In this document: piece after piece, positions 57,835 to 64,000 of the stretch
How positions within the stretch are numbered: the stretch's first letter is position 1
How the letters are laid out: each line of letters opens with the position of its first letter
NCBI RefSeq assembly: GCF_947179515.1
Contig: NC_067490.1
Coordinates: 29,322,327-29,386,326, forward strand
DNA length: 64,000 bases
Direction of reading: 5' to 3'
From: Apodemus sylvaticus
Lineage: Eukaryota; Chordata; Mammalia; Rodentia; Muridae
Position numbers and translations under genes: made by a program
Notes under the pieces: generated by a model
Told to the model about the DNA's origin: nothing
The model's input: the letters and a program-made list of their open reading frames with translations, nothing else
Databases searched by the model: none

Positions 57835-58444
57835 GATAATTCTTTAGATCTTCCCTATATAAACATTTGTTTCTCCCTTTTCTGAACACCCCCAACTTCC
57901 AGTGTGGGTCTTTTAAGCTTCACCAGGTGTTCATTTGGTATCTCTCTGCTCAGCAGTGGGCTAATGCTGTTTGGGAAAAGTTTCTCTTCTCTGCTCCAAA
58001 TTTCTCCCAGTCACCAATCTTCTAATCTCTTCAACCTGATCTTTTAAAATGCAGATCGATTATTTATTGACCCTTCTTAAAAACCTTTCCCTGGCTCCAC
58101 TGCCTTTATAACAGTATAAACAAAGAAAATAAGGTGTGTTATCTGGTGCCAACAGAGCCTGCCACCCCCCCTCCCCCCTCCTTGGTCCCTAACATTCTTG
58201 ACTCCAGGCAGTTCTTAGGATAGACTGTTCCTGTTCCTCTCACTTCCTGATTTCTGCCAATGCAGCCTGCAAGTCTAGTAAAAGGATTCTAGCAGGATTA
58301 GCTCCTATTCACCCCACTATGTCTTGGGCAAAGTAGGAAGCCTTTAGAGATCTCATAGGCTGATCAAGCCACCTTGCTCTATGGACTCCTGTGCTACCTT
58401 CTGTGACCAAAACAACACAATATTACTATTGGGTATGTAGTTCT

Positions 58445-58515
58445 TTTCCTGAAACAGGATCATACTAAGTAGCTCAGGCTGTCCTCAAACTCATGACAGC
58501 CTGCTTGTTCCCTTA
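58445..58515 (-). repeat. B1 SINE fragment
   Basis: cctgaaacaggatcatacta and ctcaggctgtcctcaaactc. Confidence 0.55.
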
Positions 58516-58563
58516 GAGCTTGAAATGTTTTGCTCTTAGCATTCCACATTATCTAAGTGAAAT

Positions 58564-58618
58564 TTAAATAAATAAATACATAAATACATAAATAAATACA
58601 TAAATAAATAAATAAAAT
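58564..58618 (+). repeat. (AAAT)n/(AAATAC)n microsatellite
   Basis: aaataaataaatacataaat pattern for about 55 bases; may be partly the tail of the next SINE. Confidence 0.9.
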
Positions 58619-58789
58619 TTTATTTATTTTTTTATTTTCATGGCATGAGTGTTTTGCCTGCATGCCACATTCATGCCTGGTACTCATGAGGCCAGAAGAT
58701 GGTGTCAGACTCCCTGGAATTGGAATTATAGATGGTTTAAGCCATCATGTGGGTGTTAGAAATTAAACCTGGGTCCTCTGTTAGAGCAG

Positions 58790-58829
58790 TGTGATGGTTT
58801 GAACAGGAATGGCTCACAGAGAGTCGTGT

Positions 58830-58916
<87 letters not shown>

Positions 58917-59227
58917 CTAGGACCATAGGGAGTGGCTCTATTAGGAGGTGTGGCCTTGTTGGAAGAAGTATGTCACTGGGGGCGGGCTTTGAAGTCTTAT
59001 AAGTTCAAGTCTGGCCAGTGTGACAGTTTCTCCTTGCTGACTGCATATCCAGATATAGAACTCTTGGCTCTGTCTCCAGCACTGTCTGCCTGTACTCTGT
59101 CATATTTTCCACCATGACTATAATGCACCAAACCTCTGAAACTGTAAGCCAGCTCCAATTAAATGTTTTCTTTTATAAGAGTTGCTGTAGTAGTGGTGTC
59201 TCTTCACAGAAATAAAAACCTAAGACA
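58790..59227 (+). mobile_element. MaLR-like solo LTR inside a B3
   Basis: Starts TGTGATGGTTTGAACAGG, contains aggaggtgtggccttgttgg and aattaaatgttttcttttat, ends AACCTAAGACA. Flanks agcag (58785-58789) and agcaa (59228-59232) fit a 5-bp target duplication with one later change. Non-coding, 438 bp. Confidence 0.85.
58825..58912 (+). repeat. (TG)n(AG)n microsatellite inside the LTR
   Basis: TG to 58868 and AG to 58912; it expands the LTR near its 5' end. Confidence 0.95.
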
Positions 59228-59271
59228 AGCAATAAGTGCTCTCAACTGCTGAGCCATTGCTCTAGCTCTCT

Positions 59272-59408
59272 ATGAGACAGGGTTTCTCTGTGTGGTCCTG
59301 GCTGTCCTGGAACTCACTCTGTAGACCAGGCTGGCCTCGAACTCAGAAATCTGCCTGCCTCTGCCTCCCAAGTGCTGGGATTACAGGCGTGCGCCACCAC
59401 ACCCGGCT
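59272..59408 (-). repeat. B1 SINE without a visible A tail, flanked by duplications
   Basis: gagacagggtttctctgtgt to gcgccaccacacccggct. ctctatgaga occurs at about 59267-59277 and 59408-59418. The usual T-rich head is missing. Confidence 0.93.
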
Positions 59409-59700
59409 TCTCTATGAGATTTTGAAAGATATACAAACTATAGTTTTAGAATGTACTTCAGGAAATTTCAGAGTTTATAAACACTGTAGATTGAACAGTA
59501 CCTTCCACAAGTGTAAATATGGTAAGATTAAAAATTAGCCTAAAGCCAGGCGGTGCACCTGGCTTTAGCATCTGCACCTCAAGCATCTAAGTAGTCATTA
59601 GTGTTATGGGTTATCTATTTCTTCTCCTTATAGTAACAGGAGCTACAAAGTACCATCCATGCAGAATTGTAATTAACCAAGGATCATTACCACCATCTTT

Positions 59701-59882
59701 TAAAAAAAAAATGTTTATTATATGTATATGAGTAGATTGTAGCTGTCTTCAGATACACCAGAAGATGGCATCAGATCCCATTACAGATGGTTGTGAGCCA
59801 CCATGTGGTTGTTGGGAATTGAACTCAGAACCTCTGGAAGAGCAGTCAGTGCTCTTACCTGCTGAGCCATCTCTCCAGCCCC
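59701..59882 (-). repeat. B2 SINE
   Basis: tgtttattatatgtatatga, ctgtcttcagatacaccaga, then gagccatctctccagcccc. Confidence 0.93.
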
Positions 59883-60077
59883 ATTACCAGCATCTTTTAT
59901 GCTAGGTCCAGAAGGTCTATAAACTGGATGAACAGCTGTGCAATTTCAGCCGATTAGCTTCTCTATGTGATATGCAATACAAATAATTTTGTTTCATAAC
60001 TAACTATGGATTTGATAGAGATAAGTCCTCTTTTAACCTGAGTTTTTATCTCATAAGATAATGGAAAAAAAAAAACT

Positions 60078-60265
60078 CATTATGAGTTGGAGAGATAGCA
60101 CTTACTGCACTTACACTGGACCAACTTTAGTTCTTAGTACTCATGCCAGGCAACTCACAACTACTCACAACTCCAGCTCCAGGGGAGCCAACACATCTGG
60201 CCTCGGGTACCCACACTCATACGCACATACACTCTCTTAACCATAACTAAAAAAGAATAAAAATA
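60078..60265 (+). repeat. B3 SINE
   Basis: tgagttggagagatagcact, ccagctccaggggagccaac, then aaaaaagaataaaaatat. Confidence 0.8.
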
Positions 60266-60474
60266 TCTTTAAAACATACTTTAATAAAGCAAAATTACTG
60301 TTTTACATTATTTTTAACATTCATTCATCTTGTAAATATTTATTTGTCAAGCATACTCTCTTCTTAAATAAGGTCTCTCAGGACTGTTCTGAGATTCAGT
60401 GCTGTGGATCCAACAATTCAGTACCATTGCCAGTGGGTTCAAGGTTAAAGTAACTAGGACAAGAACATAAAAAC

Positions 60475-60580
60475 ACTGGTGTGGGGAGCGGGAAACAGGT
60501 GCATTTCTGTGTCTGAGGCCAGGCTGGTATACACTGGGAATTCCAAGCCAGCCTGTGCTAAACAATGAGACCCTGTCTTA
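60475..60580 (+). repeat. B1 SINE, 5' truncated
   Basis: gcatttctgtgtctgaggcc and caatgagaccctgtcttaaa; its A tail leads into the purine tract. Confidence 0.75.
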
Positions 60581-60880
60581 AAGAGAAAGAAGGAAAGAAG
60601 GAAGGAAGGAAGGGAGGGAGGGAGGGAGGGAGGGAGGAAGGAAGGAAGGAAGGAAGGAAGGAAGGAAGGAAGGAAGGAAGGAAGGGAGGAAGGAGAGAAG
60701 GAAGGAAGGAAGGAAGGAAGGAAGGAAGGAAGGAAGGAAGGAAGGAGGGAGGGAGGGAGGGAGGGAGGGAGGGAGGGAGGGAGGGAAGGAAGGAAGGAAG
60801 GAAGGAAGGAGAGAAGGAAGGAAGGAAGGAAGGAAGGAAGGAAGGAAGGAAGGAAGGAAGGAAAGAGAGAAGGAGAGGGA
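60580..60880 (+). repeat. 301-nt pure purine tract: (GGAA)n/(GGGA)n
   Basis: No pyrimidine from 60580 to 60880. GGAA and GGGA blocks alternate. It probably grew from the A tail of the preceding B1. Confidence 0.98.
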
Positions 60881-61059
60881 CGGAGGACAGACAGACAAGA
60901 AGGCAGCATCAACTATTAGAACAACTGTCCAGAATAGGGGGGAAAATCACCCAAAAAAATGTGATCTACATGTTGATAATGTTGCCAATGTGTGTCTGAA
61001 CTCTGTAAACATGTTCTTAATCAAACTTTATAAGACACATCCTAGTGGACCCGTTAAGC

Positions 61060-61560
61060 AGACAGCAAAAGCTCATGGAGTGCTGGTGAGGTAAAGGTAC
61101 TTGTATGAAACTTCAGGACCTGAGTCTGAATCCCCAGAACCCCAGGGAAGAAGAAAATTGATTCCTACAAGTCGTCTGTGGTAGTCTGAATGTGAATTTC
61201 CCCCATAGGCTCATATATTTGAATGCTTGGTCCCCAGTGTAGAACCGCTGGAAAGATCGAGTAGATGTGGTCTTATTGTAGGAAGACTTTGAGGTTTCAG
61301 AAGACTGGTGCCATTCCCAGTGTCCCTCTCTGTCTCCTGCTTATAGATCAAAATGTGAACTCTCAGGTGTTTCTGCTGCCATGCTTTGGCTCTGCCATCG
61401 TGGACACTAACCCCTCTGAAATCATACGCCCAATTAAACATTTTGTTTTGAAGTTGCTTTGGTCATGGTGTTTTGTCACGGCAACAGAAAAGTTAGTAAG
61501 ACATCCCTTACTCCTACACATGTACTAGGTCATGCACACACAGAGACATACACAATCATA
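61060..61560 (+). repeat. B4/B3-like SINE split by an LTR
   Basis: Head gctggtgaggtaaaggtact and cttcaggacctgagtctgaa before 61177; tail cttactcctacacatgtact with CA-rich end after 61503. Confidence 0.65.
61177..61503 (+). mobile_element. MaLR-like solo LTR inside a SINE
   Basis: TGTGGTAGTCTGAATGTG start, gcttggtccccagtgtagaa, caattaaacattttgttttg and terminal AGTAAGACA. No clear target duplication. Non-coding, 327 bp. Confidence 0.75.
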
Positions 61561-61712
61561 ACTAAAAGTTCACAGGAATTTGACTGAGTCAGAAATATGT
61601 CTCTTAAACAACATGGGGTCATCTTCACTACTAAGTAATCTTAAAAGTGAGGTTTCTTGGTAACTGTTCAAATAATTCAGAATAAAGTTCTAGGCAATCA
61701 AGCCAGTTACAT

Positions 61713-61739
61713 TATTATTATTATTATTATTATTATTAT
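61713..61739 (+). repeat. (ATT)n trinucleotide repeat
   Basis: About nine ATT units. Confidence 0.95.
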
Positions 61740-61858
61740 AAACAGCTCTTGGAACCTGCTATGTAGACCAGGGTAGCTTTGCACTCACAAAGATCTGGCT
61801 GTAATAGTCTCCCAAGTGCTAGAATTAAAAGCACATGCCACCACACACAGCTCTAATA
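61740..61858 (-). repeat. B1 SINE, truncated
   Basis: ctgctatgtagaccagggta to gcacatgccaccacacacag; the ATT repeat replaces its T-rich head. Confidence 0.75.
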
Positions 61859-61861
61859 AAA

Positions 61862-61995
61862 AACTAAAATTTTATTTATCAGTGTGTAAATGTGTGGTAT
61901 GTATTGCAGGTATGGAATTCAGATAGGTTTTAAGTATTGAAATGTCATCGGACCAATGTGGTAAGTGCCTGTACCCACTGAGCCATGACCTCCAA
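61862..61995 (-). repeat. B3-like SINE, diverged
   Basis: attttatttatcagtgtgta and cactgagccatgacctcc. Confidence 0.55.
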
Positions 61996-62459
61996 TTTCA
62001 GATTTTCCTTTTTTTTTTAAGGTACCAAAACCACAAGATGGGTTGGGTGGAAAGGCACTTAAGAGAGCAGGTAACATTAAGATGGCAGTTTCACTTCTGG
62101 AAACTTACTTGTTGTGGTTGTCATATAAGTACATTGGGAGTAATTCTGTTATGGTGAAAACAGGTTAGGGTTAAAACGAATGCTGGATAAGAGATGGCCA
62201 AGCTGACCAGTTAAGAGGAAGGACAGGATCTGGGGTAAAAAGCCAGTGCTGGGCTAGCAATTGAATCCCACAAACTCCCACAAAACTCACCCCCTTTACC
62301 AAGGAAAAAGTGTTAGATATCACTGTTCTTTCATATATAGTTACCTCTATGCAGTGGATTGAAAAAGACTTAGTAATGGGTAAGAATACCCAGCCAGGAC
62401 AAGGGACCTAAATATGAGGAACTAAGAAAGACTGCAGCTATATTATAGTATCTCCAGTT

Positions 62460-62642
62460 GGGCTGGAGAGATGGCTCAGTGGTTAAGATCACAGGCTGCT
62501 CTTCCAAAGGTCCTGAGTTCAAATCCCAGCAACCACATGGTGGCTCACAACCATCTGATGAGATCTGATGCCCTCTTCTGGGGCTGTCTGAAGACAGCTA
62601 CAGTGTACTTACATATAATAAATAAATAAATCTTTAAAAAAT
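62460..62642 (+). repeat. Young B2 SINE
   Basis: gggctggagagatggctcag to ataaataaataaatctttaa. Related flanks aagactgcagctatattata and aagactgcagctctatcata lie at 62428 and about 62646. Confidence 0.95.
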
Positions 62643-63167
62643 ATAAAGACTGCAGCTCTATCATAGTAGCTATGATAAAGGGGCTAGCTTCCCCACATCA
62701 TGAAACACAGAAAAGAGGAAGCACGGTCTGATTAATGGCTGACAGACCCTATGAAGGTCAGAGACCAGCAATACTTTCATGTTGGCATGACCAATGCCTG
62801 ACCAGGCTTGTGGCCTGCAGACATGCCAAGACAAGATTAGAACAGGGGTTTCAACCCATACACATGACCACCTCCAAATCAGACAAACCTCAGGTGAACA
62901 TGATCATCTCTCTAACTGGACCAAGGGAATGTGCATAGAAGTGTAGGCTTCTTACTGGGTCATCTTGTCTGTGAATCTCACTAACTCATGAGTTTTATGA
63001 CAGTGAACATCTAGTACACTTATGATAACAGTCTCCTTCATTCTTCAGGGCAACCCTTTTCACCCCATTTAACTACTGAATTCTTCTGTTTATTTTCCTT
63101 TGGAAACAGAAAAGGCTAAATGAAAATGTTTGTAATAGTCTTGGCCCAGATTAAGATTCCCTTGCAT

Positions 63168-63262
63168 TAGGGGCTGGGGAAGTAGCTGGTAACTCCTTGA
63201 GGTACAAGCATGAGGACCTGAGTCTGATCCTCCCAGAAGCCGATGTTAAAAAGCTGAGTGTG
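63168..63262 (+). repeat. B4/B3-like SINE head
   Basis: aggggctggggaagtagctg and gaggacctgagtctgatcct. Confidence 0.55.
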
Positions 63263-63940
63263 GCACTTTCTTGGAATCCTAGTACTGAGGACAATGCAGC
63301 AATGAGAGGATCCCTAGGACTCTTTAGTTCCCCTACTCTGCAAGCTTCAGGTCAATGGGAGATTGTAGGTTCGCACCCACTCCACCAATGGGCACAGCCT
63401 TTGGGGGAGAATGAATTTAGGAATTTTGACTGCACTTATTCCATGCCCCGACCAGTTTGGTGGCAGTTGTGGCTGCGAGCCCAAAGAGGCCTTCTATGGA
63501 AGATTAGGCTGCAGCTCTGTAGGTGAAGCCCCTCTCCATGGCTCCCCACAGTGGATTTTGATGAAAGAGACAACCCACAGTTCTAAACAGTTTATTGGGT
63601 TGTTCATGGTGGAAAATGGATGCATAACCCCCTTTTTCAGGATCTGACCTGAGATTACGTTTTTTGCAATGAGGAATGTCTGGGAAAGGAAGCTTATTGG
63701 TTAAGCCCTCAGGTACTTCATTAGCATGGAGAACTCTGTTTGGCGCTTACATGTCCATAGGACATGTTTCTTTTATGTGAGAAGTTGGTACATGTTCCAG
63801 GTCAGGAGTATGGCAGGGAGCTGAGAGACACCTAAGCCTCAGGTGTGTGCCCACCAACTATCTGGGTCTCAGACTGCTCTACCTTACCAAACTTCTTGGC
63901 ATGGCTTTATGTCCCATAGGAGACTGTTTCAAAAAAACAA
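63263..63940. other. Unrecognised stretch, no gene supported
   Basis: Open frames of about 100 codons at 63197-63526 and 78 codons at 63411-63647 show no known domain. The stretch around 63580-63660 could be an LTR or pseudogene remnant that I cannot name. Confidence 0.35.
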
Positions 63941-63944
63941 GGTA

Positions 63945-64000
63945 TGGGGCTAGAGAGATGTCTCAGTGGTTAAGAACACTGGCTGCTCTTCCAGAGGACT
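63945..64000 (+). repeat. B2 SINE cut by the window end
   Basis: ggggctagagagatgtctca to gctgctcttccagaggac. Confidence 0.9.

Larger units (their letters stand above)
58619..59270 (-). repeat. B3 SINE split by an LTR insertion
   Basis: Left part 58619-58789 (tgagtgttttgcctgcatgc to gggtcctctgttagagcag); right part 59228-59270 (taagtgctctcaactgctga, gagccattgctctagctc). Joining the two restores a continuous reverse B3. Confidence 0.9.
54703..64000. other. Upstream of the far alternative first exon
   Basis: Probably still within Lims1 (intron of the standard transcript), because the standard first exon was not found. Nothing recognised at 55060-55740, 55840-56500, 56900-57660, 57840-58440, 60900-61050, 62000-62455 or 62670-63165. 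Confidence 0.5.

Noticed and set aside
60454..60999. Open frames of 106-152 codons (FLPSFLPS and GRKEGRKE)
   Set aside because: Translations of the 301-nt purine tract on either strand.
15829..61503. Intact endogenous retrovirus
   Set aside because: Only solo or truncated LTRs are present; no gag, pol or env frame was seen near any of them.
63197..63647. Possible gene near the right edge (109- and 78-codon frames)
   Set aside because: No domain, overlaps a SINE head, and no splice context; listed as unrecognised.

Overview
The window looks like chromosomal DNA from a mouse (genus Mus). It has no dense coding. One split gene runs through it with GT/AG introns, among many rodent SINEs (B1, B2, B3, B4/ID-like), mouse-type L1 3' ends, MaLR-like solo LTRs and long rodent microsatellites. 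The species call rests on the repeat types and on the near-identity of the encoded protein to mammalian PINCH1.

The only protein-coding gene I can support is Lims1 (PINCH1), entirely on the minus strand, so its 5' end lies at high coordinates. Nine exons join in frame into a 325-residue protein of five LIM domains: 29171-29330, 20312-20378, 18691-18811, 18140-18289, 16444-16594, 14871-14963, 12609-12657, 11049-11124 and 7775-7889. Coding lengths sum to 978 nt, exactly 325 codons plus stop, and every phase closes. Three alternative coding exons are visible. Two are upstream first exons (54596-54702 and 33305-33486), each reading in frame through the short leader of the ATG exon to give longer N-termini (predicted 362 and 387 residues). 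The third is an alternative last exon (10726-10873) that replaces the end of LIM5 and the C-terminal tail (predicted 336 residues from the standard start). The protein is the adaptor of the ILK-PINCH-parvin complex at integrin adhesions.

Layout: 1-4430 lies downstream of the gene (B1, a 45-bp minisatellite, a B1 split by an LTR). 4430-7774 is the probable 3' UTR, with a B1 and candidate poly(A) signals at both ends. 7775-20378 holds the closely spaced LIM2-LIM5 exons. 20379-29170 is an intron with LTRs and a long purine tract. 29171-33486 holds the ATG exon and the nearer alternative first exon. 33487-54595 is a large intron with a truncated L1, an 80-bp higher-order minisatellite, a second L1 end and a 118-bp tandem duplication. 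54596-55010 holds the farther alternative first exon and a possible promoter. 55011-64000 is upstream repeat-rich DNA. The promoter and first exon of the standard 325-residue form were not found and are probably beyond 64000.

I found no new gene system, CRISPR array, RNA gene or intact mobile element. The most useful observations are the swapped LIM5/C-terminal exon, the shared ATG exon read as coding from two upstream exons, the one-sided orientation of all long purine microsatellites relative to Lims1, and several tandem and nested repeat structures.
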